Numbered from the stretch's first letter, positions 20,505 through 33,900 are shown. The stretch: 64,000 nt of DNA from Entoloma clypeatum (GCA_963565915.1 OY751486.1:3100001-3164000), one strand, 5' to 3'. Notes: a model not told the origin generated them from the letters alone. Made by a program: numbers and translations.

Positions 20505-20604
20505 GGTGGTGAGGAGGGTTGAGAGATAGAAGAAGAATGGGGAGGCTATATTGGGCAGGGAAAAGGACTAGAGCGGGGAACTTGGTGTGTAGTTGACTGA
20601 TGAG

Positions 20605-22200
20605 GTCAATGCTGTCATGGATTTTGAACACTGTCTTTTATCGTGGGCGAGATGGGTTCTGCCGATGATCTCAGATCAAATCTTGAGTGTTCTGAACATT
20701 GGCTTGAGGTTCCCATGTGTTCTCTTCTGGGCCATATCCTTCCCACTGTTGAGTCTAGAATTGTGGACACATGGTATTCTTCTTGTCCTTCGACGATGAT
20801 TGGATCAGGGGCTGGTTTCTTCTTCTGGATGGCATACTTCGGAGTTTCATATGGTGACAACAGGGTCTCATTGAATATGGGGTGAATCATTTTCCAAGTT
20901 TTTGGAAGATCAAGAAGGTATGCGCTAGCCCCTTTCTTCTCTAGGACTTTGAATGGTCCATGTTGGAGTGCATCAAGTTTCTTTGAGGGGCGATCGGTCC
21001 TGATGTTAGTCCCTTCCAGCCACACCTTGTCTCCGATGCGGTAGTTCCGAGATGGACTTCGCCGTGTGTCAACTGTCTTCTTCATCTGATCCTGTGCTTG
21101 TTTCAGCGCTGCATTGGCTTCTTCTCATGCCTGTTTGAGTTTTTTCAAGAAGTCGTTGGCAGCTGGATTGGTATCTTCTAACACGAGTTCTCTCTTCCAA
21201 GGATGTAAACCGTAGTTGAGGTAGAATAGGGTGTGCTTTGTGGCCTGATGTTCTTTGTCATTGTACTGGAATTCTGCGATTGCGATCCACTCAGTCCAAT
21301 CATCCTGTAGATGGTTGACAAAGTTCCGTAAGAATGCTTCTGTTTCCTGATGTGATCGTTCGGCCTGTCCATTGGTCTGTGGGTGGTATGCAGTAGACAG
21401 GTTCCTCTTGATTCCTAGCATGCGGCAGAGTATCTCCATGAATTTCATGGTGAACTGTGGTCCCCTATTGCTGATGATCTTCTTGAGGATCCCATGGAGC
21501 TTCCATATCTGATCCCGATAGATCTTGGCTAATCCTTCAGCCGATAATTCCATGGTTGTCAGAATGAGATGGAGCATCTTTGAATGTCTATCCGTGATGA
21601 CCAGAATCACATTCTTTCCATCGGACTCTGGTATTGGTCCCACGACGTCAATCCCTATGTCTTCCCATGGATGACTTGGTGCTGCATGGGGATGTAGTGG
21701 AGCATGTCGTTTCTGTCTGTTGATCTTGTTGCGTTGATAGGTGTCACAGCCCTTTACGTACTTCTTCACGTCATGCAGGATAGTAGGCCATAAGTAGGTA
21801 CAAGTGAGGAGTTCATGTGTCTGATATTGTCCTGGATGTCCAGCCACTGGTGCATTGTGTGATTCAAACATCAGTTCTTGACGCAGTTGTGGGTCTGGTG
21901 GAACATAGACTCGTTCACCTGCATATGTGATGCTGTTTTCCTGTTGATACCAATGAGGATTCCTTTTTAGGCCCTGAGCTACTTCTGTCTCCATGCAGTT
22001 CGAAGCCTTGATGTGTGCGATCCATGGGTTTTCGATGGTTGTGATGTTTCCAATTTTGACGGAATCAGATGTTTCACCCCCTTCAAAGAATTGTTCCACC
22101 GTGAACATCTCCATTTGTACCACATCTTCTGATTCCAACCATTTCAAGAATAGTCCCTCCTTGAGCATTTGATCACTGTCTTGTGGTTCGAGTTCCACTT
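20605..22200 (-). pseudogene. GYP1-B integrase to chromodomain, broken
   Basis: The main ORF (22198-21128) has the H2C2 finger (HNAPVAGHPGQYQTHE ... CDTYQRNK, one Cys lost), D in GIDVVGPIPE, NRGPQF in place of SDRGPQF, and E in NGQAERS. A TGA at 21125-21127 replaces the CGA codon found in copy C. The frame continues to 20615 with the linker ([26 protein letters not shown]) and the start of a chromodomain (EEYHVSTILDS), which is then scrambled by a deletion. It is preceded by a 1-base deletion at 22201 that separates it from RNase H. Confidence 0.8.
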
Positions 22201-23990
22201 CTACCAGGGTAAGCGTGATAGAATGTCCGCTTTCGCATTGGTCTTGCCGGGCACATGCCGTAATTCGAAGTCATAGTCTTGTAACTTCATTTTCCAGTGT
22301 CGCTGTTGTTGATTCAGGTCCTGAGGATGACGGAAATATTCCAGGTTCTTGTGATCGGTCAAGATCTCGAAACGTTCCCTGGCTTCAAGCAGATAGTGTC
22401 TCCAATCTTTCAATGCTTCCATGACTGCCAGGAGTTCCTTGTCGTATATCTCATAATTCTGTTCAGCTGCAGACATGGTCCGCAACAAGAATGTGATGTG
22501 GTGCCATTTGTTGTTTTGCTTCTGAGAGAGTACTGCTCCAATTGCATAGCCCAATGCATCGGTTTCAACCCTGAACTGTCCCTCTGGTTTCGGTAATGCC
22601 AAGACTGGTGCCGATGTAATTGCCTGTATGAGACCTTCAAAGGCTTGCTGCTCTGTTGGTCCCCAAGTAAATGCTGTCCTGCCGGTGGGCGCGGTGAGAG
22701 GTTTCGCAATGTTTGAGTACCCTTCAATAAAATGTTGATAGAAGTTGGCAAATCCAAGGAACCTCTGAACTTCCTTCTTTGATGTGGGTGTTCGCCAGTT
22801 TTGGATTGTATCCACCTTCTCAGTTTCCATCTCCACACATCCCTCACCAACCACATATCCCAATATAGGACATTTCATTACTTTCCATAAACACTTCTTC
22901 TCCTTTAGGACCATCATTCGAGAGAATGTTCCCAGGGAGTTGCAAAGGCCAAAAAACATGACTAATGGTTCGAATAATCCTCGACTGGTGAGGAAGGCAG
23001 CCTTCCATTCATTGCCCTCCTTAATCCAGATGTTGTTATAATCCCACATGATGTCCATCTTATTGAAGTAGACTGCATCTTTCAGTACGTCCCAGAGATC
23101 AGATATTCGTGGGACTGGGAACTTGTCTTTGACCGTGAATTTATTGACCATGCGGTAATCTTGTACCAATTGTTTGGAGCCATCCTTCTTGTTGATGAAG
23201 AAGCAAGGGGAGGCATAAGGGGATTTGGACGGGCAGATCTTTCCAGTTGCTAGACCCTCGTCGATGAATGCGTCCAATTCCTCTTGTTCCTTTTGTGTCA
23301 TGGGATATGTATTTCCCCCTAGTTCCTTTGGTGCATCTGGTGTAAGTTCGATACCATGGTCCCACTCCCTCTCTTTTGGGATCTTATCAAAGTTCTCCTT
23401 CTCAAAGAGATGAGCAAATCGTTCAACATACGAGGGTTGTTTGGTTGTGGGAGGTGGTGTGGGAGTGATGGCTTCCAAAATAGGGTTCCATTTCTGACTT
23501 GACTTCTTCGGTGCATCTTTGTCGCGTACTTCAACCATGCAAACCCGGTGTTTGCGACCATCAAGGTTAACCTTGAAATCCGAATGTTTGGTTCGACATG
23601 TAGTTGGGCACCAGTTAAATGTTACTGCGCCGGTTGTCCAATTGATTGTGGGGTTGTGGTGTACCAACCAGTCATGTCCCAAGAGCATGTCCATTCTCCC
23701 AATGTCCGGTACCATTGCTTCCATGGTTTCCTGATGTGCTCACAAATCCAGCTTGACTTTGGCAAGTTGGCTTGCTTTCTGTTGTCGATTTGGTGATCCA
23801 TCTGCATTTAGAATTGCTATGGGCGGTATTCCTCATGTGGGGAGGTTCTGTTCGTGTAGTATTCTGGGGTGGATGCATGTGCGTTCACATCTGCTATCAA
23901 CCTCAGGTCGGATGACCTTTGGTCCTCGTCGTGTTTTGAGCTGAGCTAACAGCCTGATCTCTTGTCTTTTCGGAGGTTTATCTCCTTTCA
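22201..23990 (-). pseudogene. GYP1-B protease, RT and RNase H; RT catalytic motif deleted
   Basis: The protease block shows VDSRCERTC (the DSG of copies C and D is DSR here) and LLGHDWL. The RT fingers and palm are present (KSPYASPCFFINKKDGS, FGLCNSLGTFSRMM). At about 22911 the frame jumps from RMM to LKEKKCLW, losing in frame the roughly 45 residues that hold YMDD in copy C. The thumb, connection (GFANFY) and RNase H ([35 protein letters not shown]) follow. The 507-codon ORF (23724-22201) is otherwise open, so this copy could make a polyprotein without polymerase activity. A TGA near 23737 precedes it. Confidence 0.85.
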
Positions 23991-24129
23991 CAATCTTAGT
24001 CGACGCAGCAGCTTGCTTGGCAGGGATGACATAGGTTCTATTGTCTGCAGTCATACAAGGCAAGCAAGTCTGTTTAATAGATAAGGGTCGCGACTTAGCG
24101 TTGTTTAATCGGACCCTTTGGGAAAATCC

Positions 24130-24461
24130 TTCTCATCGGCTTCTAAGATTGTGGTTTCATCATTCTCAACATCTTCTTCAGGACCCTTCCGGAGTTCTTC
24201 TTCAGCTTGCAGCAGTTGCACGTGATATGGCCTTCCTGGTCACAGTTGAAACACTTGCAACCATCTTTCTTCTTTGGAGCGCTACAGTCTTTAGCCAGAT
24301 GACCGAAGCGTTGACAGTTGTAGCAACGGGCTACTCCTGCTTTATCGATCTCCATGGCCTTGCCCTGGCCACCATAAGTGGTACCCGATCCAGTGCGCAT
24401 GTCGCCGCCACCTCAAATGACCAGTGCATGTCCTTCCATCTGTCGTCCCTTGTTTTGGATC
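24130..24461 (-). pseudogene. GYP1-B gag 3' part with two zinc knuckles
   Basis: CYNCQRFGHLAKDC and the partly degraded CFNCDQEGHITCNC are two CCHC nucleocapsid knuckles. The gene is interrupted at 24461 by GYP2 and resumes at 37627. Confidence 0.8.
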
Positions 24462-24895
24462 TGTAAGGGCGACCTTACGATCCAAGACTCAAACTCAGAT
24501 ACTTGCAAGGGAGATCCGAAGTTTAGATTGAGCAGTCTGATAAGTAATACAACACACACCTTGCAAGGGAGATCCGAAGAGAAAGTTCTAAGGATTCCCC
24601 TGCAAGCTAGCGAGATAAATAGTAAAATGAGATATGAAATAAAAGATAAAATGAGACATAGGAATGATGAGTAATGGTCGGGAGTAGGGATGGGGGATGA
24701 ATGGAAATGAGATGAATGATAGTACCTGCGATCCGACGTGCAGAGGAGCGGAGGGGCGCGGAGTCGTCGGATGTGGAGAGGTGCAGAGAGGTGAATAAGA
24801 TATCAGAGGCAACAGATACAATCGGAGGGCGTCGGAGGGCGTCGGAGATGGTGGAAATGAACAGAAAGGGAAAGTGCAAAGTGGTTGCCCTTACA
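24462..24895 (-). repeat. GYP2 3' LTR (434 bp)
   Basis: TGTAAGGGCG...GTTGCCCTTACA on the plus strand. It has two copies of the GAGGGCGTCG unit where the 5' LTR has three. Confidence 0.93.
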
Positions 24896-24906
24896 TCACC
24901 CCCCCT

Positions 24907-27900
24907 TCAAGGCACGGCGTCTCGACGTGTCAGGCAAAACGAGTCGAATATCGCAGCGGAGATCCGACGCGGAGCTCCCGGATGACGTCGGTAGAAGTCG
25001 CGGACTAGGCGCGGAGCGTGGACATTGTCTTCTGCTTCCCAGGAATTCTCTTCGTAGCCATATCCCTTCCATTTGACCAAGAATTGAAGCTTGCCTCGAT
25101 GCAGTCGGCTGTCCAAGAGGTTTTCAACATCATACTCCAATTCTTCTCCCACTACCGTCGGAGGCGGAGGAGAGCGGACTTGGCGTCGGAAAGGGTCGTC
25201 AGGAACTAGTGAAAGTTTGACGACGTGGAATACTGGGTGAATGCGGGACATGGAAGGGGGAAGGCGAAGTTCGTAGGCATGTGTTCCGACAGGTCGGACC
25301 ACTGGGAAAGGGCCTACGTACCGATGTGCAAGTTTTTTTGTGGGTCGGGTGGTTTTGAGGTCCGATGAGTCTAAAAAGACCTTGTCCCCCGGGCGGAATG
25401 TCGGAGTGGTGCTCCGATGCTGGTTGTAGTATCACGCCATGTCGTCTTTTGCCTTTGTTAGTGCTGCACGAGCCTCTTCCAGAGCGGACTTCATCCGCTC
25501 GCTGAAATCCGCTACCGCCTCGATTTCCGTCCGCTTCTCGCGAGGTTCGAATCCCATGCGCGGATGGCGGCCGGTGTCAATGTAGAACGGAGTTTGACGT
25601 GTCGATGCGTGAACATGGTTGTTGTATGCAAATTCAGCCATCGGAAGCCATTCGTCCCAATCGTCTTGACGTTCATTGACGAATAGGCGAAGATATTGTT
25701 CCAATCCTTGATTGACCCGCTCCGTCTGTCCGTCCGACTGCGGATGGTAGGCTGTCGAGGCAGCAATCTTAATGCCAAGTAGCCTATATAGTTCGCGTGT
25801 GAACTTGGCGACAAACTGTGGTCCGCGGTCGGAGACAATGGCCTCCGGTAGTCCGTGGAGTTTCCAGACGTTTTGAATATAGGAGCGTGCAGTCCCGAGT
25901 GCGGAGATGTCGGAGTGCGTCGGGATGAAGTGTCCCCGCTTCCCTACTGAGTCCACTACCACCATGATAGCGTCGTAGCCGTGGGCTTCTGGTAGTTCAG
26001 TAATGAAGTCAACACTGGTTACTTGCCACCGCTCCGTGGGGACCGGTAGTGGATTGAGCTCTCCGGAGGGCGGAGTGCGTCGGACCTTGGTGCGGAGGCA
26101 TGAGTCGCATGTCTTGCAATATTGACCTATTAAACGAGACATGTGTGGCCACCAGTAATTGCGCGACACCAGTTCCAAGGTTTTCCACCGTCCCGGATGT
26201 CCGGCCACTGGAGTGTCGTGGTGTTGTGTGAGGATCCGATGACGCAGTTGGGGATTATTAGGAACATAGATACGATCCCTGAAGTAGAGCAAACCTTCCG
26301 CTTGCCTCCACTCCGCACTTCGGACGGACCCCGCTCCGACGGTCGGAAGGGATCTGACGACCTCCGCCACACTATCCTCCAGTAGCCCCTCTCGGATTCC
26401 CTGTCGGACCTGGCAGAGGACGTCGCGTTCTTCCCCTTGAACAGTTACCCCACGCATTGCTCGCACTGCAAACAATTCTGGTCGAAGAAGGATGATGTTT
26501 TCGTTGTCCCGCGATCCGTCTCCGTGGTCCGCTCGTCGGGACAAAGCGTCGGACTTGCCCATTGACTTTCCAGGTCAATGGTGCATTTTAAAATCGAAAC
26601 GAGCGAGGTATAAGGACCATCTAGCTTGTCGTCGATTTAGTTTTTGAGCTGTCATGAAGTACTCAAGATTTTTGTGGTCCGTCCAAATCTCCACTGTCTT
26701 CTCCGCTCCTTCAAGGAAGTGCCTCCACTCCTCTAATGCGTGGACCACTGCCAACATCTCCTTGTCATAGATCTCGTAGTTGCGTTCCACCGGACTGAGG
26801 CTTTTGGAATAGAATGCGACAGGGTGCCACTTACCGTCCTCTGTTGGTTGGGACAGTACTGCTCCGGTTGCAAAGTCCAAGCTATCCGCTTCTACCTGCC
26901 ACTCCTTTCGATGATCAGCTAAGACCAGGATCGGAGCGGATGTAATCCTCCGCTTCAACTCCGCAAATGCGGACACTTCTCCTTCCTTCCAAGACCAGAG
27001 GTGCCCCTTCTTCGTGAGCTCGAAAAGAGGGCGCGCGATGTCTGAAAACCCTTCAATAAAACGGCGATAGAAGTTAGTGAACCCCAGAAAGGACTGTACT
27101 TCTCGGACGTTTGTCGGAGCAGGCCACTCCGCGACCCCCGCTACTTTCACCGGATCCATCTCTACGCGTCCTTGTTCAATAATAAGGCCTAAGTATTCAA
27201 TGCGCGTTTGCTCAAACTCGCATTTCTCTGGTTTTAGATAGAGTTTGTGTTCGCGAAGTCGTTCCAGTACAATCCGTGTGACCCTCCGATGTTCCGCAAG
27301 GGTCTCCGTGAAGATGAGTATATCGTCAAGGTAAACACAAACTACACCTTCAGTGATAAGGTCCTGAAAGATCTCGTTCATCATAGTCTGGAATGTGGAT
27401 GGACTATTAGTGAGGCCGAAGAACATCACCAATGGTTCATAGAGTCCGCGATTGGTCCGAAAAGCGGCCTTCCACTCGTCTCCGGGCTTTATCCGTACAT
27501 TGTTGTAACCCCAGCGGATGTCGAGTTTGGTGAAGTATTGAGCGCGTTGAAGTTTATTGATCAGTTCGGATATGAGCGGAAGCGGATACTTGTTTTTGAT
27601 AGTTTTGGAATTGGACCGGTAGTCTTGTACAAGACGAAGGGAGCCATCCTTTTTCTTGATATAGAACACCGGAGATGCCATCGGAGACTTGGAAGGGCGG
27701 ATCCGACCAGTTGCAAGGTTTTCCTCCAAAAACACGTCAAGTTCTTTCTGTTCGTTCGGGGCGAGCGGATATACCTTACAACCCGCCGGAGAGGCGTCCG
27801 GAACAAGTTCAATGGCGTGGTCCCACGTCCGCTCTTCCGGTAAGGTGTCGAAAGAGGTCTTTGAGAATACGTCTTCGAAATCAAACAAGTGGTCTGGTAC

Positions 27901-28974
27901 GGAATCGCGGAAAGATTTGGGTTTCTGGTTACTGAGGAAGGCCTCCGATAGACGTTGCGAGATATTGGATGAAGCGCGGATGAACTCCGCCTCCGCAGGT
28001 ACTGTTCCGACAAAAAGGCGGTCTCCCTCCTCAAACTCATCCTCTTCCTCATCGTCTTCCGCTAACTCCTCCGTTTCTTCTCCTTCTGTGACATCCTCCA
28101 CCCATGGGCCGCGTGGAGCCTCCTCCTCTAGACCGGACGTCGGAGTGGAACCCATCCGACAGGCTCGGATGCGGACTTGTTCGAACTTCCGCTCCTTCCG
28201 CTCTTGGGCTGCCTCCTGTTGGCATGTCCGACATCGTGCAGGACACCGGCTCATCTTCACTTCCCCTGAAGTCCAATCTACCTCGGGGTTGTGTTCTTTG
28301 AGCCAAGTAAAGCCTAACACAATTTCTTGTTTTCCCAAACTTGTGACTGCAAGCTGGGTCCGTTCCGAGTGATCCCGATAGCGGAGCACTACGTCCAACA
28401 CCTCCGTTATTGCTCCAGCCTCATTCGGAGTTCCGTCGATGTTGTATACCAGAATTGCGCGTTGTAGTTTTCGAGTAGAGAGTCGGTGTTTCTCGACCAG
28501 AGTACGTTCAATAAACGATCCTGTTGCCCCACTGTCGAGTAAGGCCTTTTGTGATAGTATGTCTTTAGTGTCGGTAGTTTCGAGAACTATGTCTAGTTTG
28601 AGGGAATTGTCGGAGCGAGCGGCTGCGGCGAGAACATATTGTTTTGGAAGCCGCCGCTCCCACTTAGAGAAGCGGATGCGGATAGGGTTTGCGGAGTTGG
28701 GTGCGACTATAGGATCGTTTGCAGGCTTAGAGATGGAGGGTATAGGATCATATTGTTCCATAAATAAGGCAGCATAACGATTTTTAGTAGACAACGAGGG
28801 CGCACTGTTCACTCGTTGTGAGGAGGAAAATCCTCCTGTCCTCCCTCCGACTCCGCAGACTCCGTGGGCGGAACGGAGTTGCCTTCCGCCGGGTCCTTGA
28901 CCACGAGTTGTTCCATGATAAACTCGTCTTGTTCCTCCATCGTCATGAATCGGACGTCGAAGCGAAGGGGGCAT
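24907..28974 (-). pseudogene. GYP2 pol polyprotein, two nonsense codons
   Basis: One minus-strand frame from about 28850 to 24907. Protease: LLDSGATGSF. An acidic linker (EEDEFEEGD) precedes RT (KSPMASPVFYIKKKDGS, FGLTNSPSTFQ, VYLDDILIF). RNase H follows (VEADSLDFATGAVLSQ, TDHKNLEYF), then the integrase finger (HHDTPVAGHPGRWKTLE ... CDSCLRTK) and integrase core (D in SVDFI, D in SDRGPQF, E in DGQTERV). The end carries a complete chromodomain (LLDSRLHRGKLQFLVKWKGY, EENSWEAEDN). TGA codons at 26575-26577 (before PGKSMGKSDALS) and 25432-25434 (after DDMA) lie where Arg is expected; both fit CGA-to-TGA. The catalytic residues are otherwise intact. Gag ends in another frame at 28809, implying frameshift expression. 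Confidence 0.9.
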
Positions 28975-29217
28975 TCACGACTGAAGTGACCCGTTTTGTT
29001 ACATCTGAAGCATGCATTGGCATTCTTGCCTTTGACGCGTGAAGTATCAATGTCCATTGCATTAGGGTCCCTTGTCGGCGGAGCGGTTGCGGATGCGAGC
29101 GGAGCTGGACGCGGAGTGAATGGAATGTAGGGGCGAGGGAATACTGAGGTGCCAGGTACTCTTGGTCCGACGACGTTGCAGAAGGCGGATGTGCGGGTCG
29201 GAGCAGTGGCTTTGAAG
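28809..29217 (-). pseudogene. GYP2 gag 3' part with zinc knuckle
   Basis: It continues gag after the GYP3 insertion. The CCHC knuckle is CFRCNKTGHFSREC, followed by an acidic tail ending at 28809. It overlaps the start of pol in another frame. Confidence 0.8.
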
Positions 29218-29700
29218 TGTTACATTCCGATCCATTCCGACGATTTCCGACCAATCCCGACACCTCCGACATTTTGACTAATACTTATTATGCATACTTA
29301 CTGTTATGAATCTTGTTACTACGTACATTACTTACATCCGATCATTTTACTTATGTTAAGAATCTCCGACAGCCACTCGTTATCCGACTCCGACGAAGCC
29401 ACACGTCCTCCGACATAGTATTTAAACTTATGTAGAATCGTGTATTAGCTTCAGTTTGAATATCAACTTAGATTCGACATCATACCTCCCGTCCTCTTTC
29501 CGACTCTTAACTTGAGTCCGACCTCCGACCTCCGATCCTCCGATCCTCCGATCCTCCGAAATAAGGACACCAACGTATTAGCGAGGGCGCAACACACAAG
29601 TTGAAGCCAAGTCCTTGCCCCTACGTTGCACGCGCTCCGACCTTCCGACCTTCCGACACGTCCGACGTAGCTCCGACGTTTTGTCGATCAGTTCTTAACA
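29218..29700 (+). repeat. GYP3 5' LTR
   Basis: TATTTAAA at 29419-29426 is the likely TATA box. CAGTTTGAATAT at 29452-29463 is the predicted RNA 5' end. CCTCCGATCCTCCGA-type repeats fill the downstream part. Confidence 0.95.
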
Positions 29701-29702
29701 GT

Positions 29703-29714
29703 ATATTCAAACTG
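29703..29714 (+). promoter_or_regulatory. GYP3 self-priming site
   Basis: ATATTCAAACTG is the exact 12-nt complement of 29452-29463, two bases inside the LTR, as in Tf1. Confidence 0.75.
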
Positions 29715-29746
29715 CCACTCGCTTATCCATATTTCAAATTCCAGTT

Positions 29747-30874
29747 ATGGCAGCCCGCAACACACAGAACTCCCGCACAGCAGCAGCCGCAGCGGAAGCT
29801 TCAAACCTGCAGGACACCAGGGCGACATTTCTACATATGTTCCAAGATATTCCCGCAGAAGAATCTGCACCCAAACCTGACCCCATATCTCCGACACCTC
29901 GTCTCCGAACACCTCAGACACAAGGACCTCCGATTCCTGAAGAATTCCGTCCTTTTAAATCGCCGACCTCTCCTTTTGACGATAACAATCCTTTCCGTCG
30001 CGAGCAAACTCCAAACCTCGCCGAAGCAATTATGCTTATGACGCAGGAGCTCCGACGTAGAGAGACTCCGAAAACTCCGAAAAAGAAATCGAAGGAACCC
30101 GACACTTTTGACGGTTCCGACTCTCGGAAACTCACCAGTTTCCTCGCACAATGCACGCTATATTTCCGAAACAACCCCGCTTTTGACGACGATGATAACA
30201 AAGTCAGTTTCGCTCTGTCGTACCTCCGAGGAACCGCGCTCGAATGGTTTGAGCCCACCCTCTTGGGAGAGTCCGACGACGACTCTGTCTGGTTGGACGA
30301 CTGGTCCGCCTTTGTGCACATCCTCCGATCCGAATTCGGACCTATCGATCCGACTGGAGAAGCAGAGGATAGCCTGGATCACCTTCGGATGCGCGACAAT
30401 CAGAAGATCCTACGTTACAACGTGGACTTCAAACGTCTTTCCGCTCGCACGCAGTGGGATGATGGCGCGCTCCGATATCGGTACTATACCGGTTTAGCGG
30501 AACGCATCAAGGACGTTTTGGGGACTTTTCCCAAACCAAAAACTCTCGCCGAGTTGAAAGTAATGGCCCATAACATTGATGCTCGCTACTGGGAACGTCA
30601 ACGCGAGAAATCGCGCTCCTCCGACAAATCTACTCCGAAATCCGACAAATCCGACAAATCCGACAAAAAACAGACCCCCGCTTCATCATCCTCCAACAAC
30701 AACTCCTCATCGTCTAAACCCAACTCGCAACAACAACAAAAATCGTCATCCACCTCTCCGAAATCCGCCCTCTCCGACAAACTTGGCAAAGATGGGAAAT
30801 TAACTCCCCAAGAACGCCAACGACGATTTGACAATAATTTATGCATGTTTTGCGGCAACATTGGTCAAAGCTGA
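29747..30874 (+). pseudogene. GYP3 gag, frameshifted in the zinc knuckle
   Basis: The reading starts MAARNTQNSRTAAAAAEAS. The capsid region (EPDTFDGSDSRKLTSFLAQC, VSFALSYLRGTALEWFEP, GLAERIKDVLG, DARYWERQREKS) is a retrotransposon-gag domain of the Tf1/sushi group. A Ser/Lys/Gln-rich linker leads to NNLCMFCGNIG, the start of a CCHC knuckle. The His and last Cys are lost by a small deletion at about 30863, then TGA at 30872-30874 and another at about 30893. The next frame-consistent reading enters pol. GYP4 gag (50912-52080) is a clear homologue. The gene is nonfunctional as it stands unless frameshifting bypasses the break. Confidence 0.85.
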
Positions 30875-30970
30875 GGACAAATCGGAGAAGACGACTGAGT
30901 CAAAAAAATAGTAAGCAGTCCTCAGATTCCAGCACGTACTGGGGATTGCGTTGACTCCTTTCGTGCACCT

Positions 30971-33900
30971 TTGGAAACCCTCCGACTCAATGTGTCCGCT
31001 CTCTCAAATCCGAACTCTCTATGTATTGATTTGATATCTCCGACCTTTTCTGATTCTCTTCCGATAAAGACTCTTATTGATTCTGGTTCTACACATTGCT
31101 TCGCAGATACCAGATTTATTTCTTCGTTAAACTTATCTCCGACTCCGATTCCTTCACCTATGGTTTTGAAACTTTTTGACGGTTCTTCAAATACGTATAT
31201 CACACAATCTATCGATCTTCCTCTCCGATTTCCTTCCGGTGAACTTCTGACCGTCGCATTTTACGTGACAACCCTCGATTCGTCTTGTAATTTGGTTCTA
31301 GGACACAACTGGCTCACCCGCTACAATCCGTTGATTGACTGGGTATTGGGCAGTATCTTATTCCGTTCTACGTTACCCGACACTCCGAGTCCGACTCCAA
31401 CGTCGACTGCTGAGGCAGCTCCGCCACCTCTGCAGTGTCCGCCCTCTCCGATGGGCACCTCCGATCCGCTCACTCCGAACACCTCCGACCCGCCACAGAT
31501 TACCATGGTCAATGCAGCCGCATATCTCCATGCATGTAAAGCTCCTGGGGCATACGCTTTCCGCGTTCACCTCTCCGACATCTCCGCCAATTCCGCGTCT
31601 GTCTCCGACGACGCTCCCGACCTCTCTGGCATACCCGAGGAATACCACGATTTTGCTGATGTATTCAGTAAGAAAAAAGCCGACACCCTTGCACCCCACC
31701 GACCGTACGACCTCAAAATCAATTTGGAGGAAGGTACTTCCCCTCCGATTGGTCCGATGTACTCACTCTCGCAATCCGAACTTGGATCCCTCCGAGACTT
31801 CATCGACGAGCACCTCAATATCAGTTTCATCAAACCTTCTAGTTCACCTCACGGCGCTCCGATCCTCTTCGTCCGAAAGAAAGATGGATCACTCCGACTA
31901 TGCGTCGACTACCAAGGCCTGAACAAAATCACGAAGAAGGACCGATACCCACTTCCGCTCATCTCCGACCTCTTAGCCACTGCCGGAAAAGCACGCGTTT
32001 ATACCACCATAGACCTCCGACACGCATACCACCTAGTCCGCATCGCTGAAGGTGATGAATGGAAAACTGCATTCCGCACTCGCTATGGATCATTTGAATG
32101 GTTAGTCATGCCATTCGGATTGTCTAACGCACCTGCAGCCTTTCAACGTTTTATGAACGACATCTTCTCCGACCTTCTGGACAACTGCGTTACCGTTTAC
32201 CTCGACGACATCCTGATCTACTCCGACAACCCCGAGGAACACAAAAAACATGTCCGAGAAGTCCTCCGACAACTCCGACAACATGGTCTTTACGCCCGCG
32301 CCGACAAGTGCGATTTCTCTGCCGAAACTGTAGAATATCTTGGATTTATCCTTTCTCCCGATGGACTCAAAATGTCGGAAGCGAAAGTCAAGATTATTCA
32401 GGATTGGCCTGAACCGCGCAGAGTGAAGGACGTCCAGTCCTTTTTAGGTTTTGCAAACTTTTACCGACGTTTCATTCCATTCTATTCCAACATCACTATT
32501 CCACTCACTCGTTTAACCAGGAAACATGCCACTTGGCTGTTCTCCGACGACGCTCGAACCGCTTTTAATGACCTGAAAAAGGCATTTACCACCGCTCCGA
32601 TCCTGACACACTGGATCCCCGACTCTCCAATAATTGTCGAAACCGACGCATCCGACTATGCCCTAGCGGCTATTCTGTCGATAGTCACCTCCGACAATGA
32701 AGTCCACCCCGTCGCATTCCATTCCCGCACCTTCACGGCCCCCGAAGTAAACTATGACACCCACGATAAGGAACTTCTTGCCATCTACGAAGCGTTTAAA
32801 ATTTGGCGCCATTACCTCGAAGGCTCCGGTACTCCGATTGACGTCGTTACCGACCACAAAAATCTCGAGTATTTTGCCACCACCAAAGCTCTTTCACGCC
32901 GACAAGTCCGATGGTCGGAATACCTTTCTCAGTTCAACCTCGTCATCTGATTCCGCCCCGGCCGATTGGGAACTAAACCTGACTCTCTAACTAGACGTTG
33001 GGATGTCTATCCTAAAGGGGGAAATAGCGACTACGTCGACATCAATCCGACCAACCTCCGACCAGTCTTTTCGCAAGAACAGCTCTCCGCTTCAGTTCGC
33101 GCGACTCAACTCCTTGAGCCCGTCCTCCGTGCAACCATTATCATGGACACAGAAAAGCTTCACCACGACATACTCACAGCACTCCCTTCCGACACTCTTT
33201 ACGACACTCTTTCTAAAGATCCTAAACCCCGCTGGTCTCTTGACCCCGATGGTTTCCTCCGACATGACGATCAGATATACGTTCCCGACTCCGACGACCT
33301 CCGACTCCGAGTCCTACAGCACAAGCACGATCATATGCTTGCTGGACACCCAGGTCAGAACAAGACACTCAGTCTCATTCAGCGTGATTATACCTGGCCC
33401 GGAATACGAGATTTCGTTAAACACTATTGCAAGTCATGTACCACTTGCATGCGATCGAAGCCACAAAGACACAAGCCTTACGGCCTACTCAAACAGCTTC
33501 CGATCCCCGAACGTCCTTGGAATTCTATCTCAATGGATTTCATCGAGACCCTTCCGACCTCCGACAACTTTGATTCAATCCTCGTTATCGTTGACCGATT
33601 AACGAAACAAAGTATTTTCATTCCGACAACAATTCACTGCACCTCCGAAGACCTTGCCGTACTCTTCGTATTGCATGTCTTCTCTAAACACGGCGTCCCT
33701 GAACATATCACCTCCGACCGCGGCCCCGAATTTGTCTCCCGATTCTTCCGATCTCTCGGAAAGGCTCTAAACATGACCCTCCACTTCACCTCCGGTTACC
33801 ACCCCGAAGGCGATGGCCAAACCGAACGCACTAACCAGACCCTCGAACAGTACTTGCGGATATTCTGCAACTACCAACAGGACAACTGGTCCGCTCTCCT

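Noticed and set aside
27247..27843. 198-codon plus-strand ORF
   Set aside because: Shadow of the GYP2 reverse transcriptase on the minus strand; the real frame contains the RT motifs.
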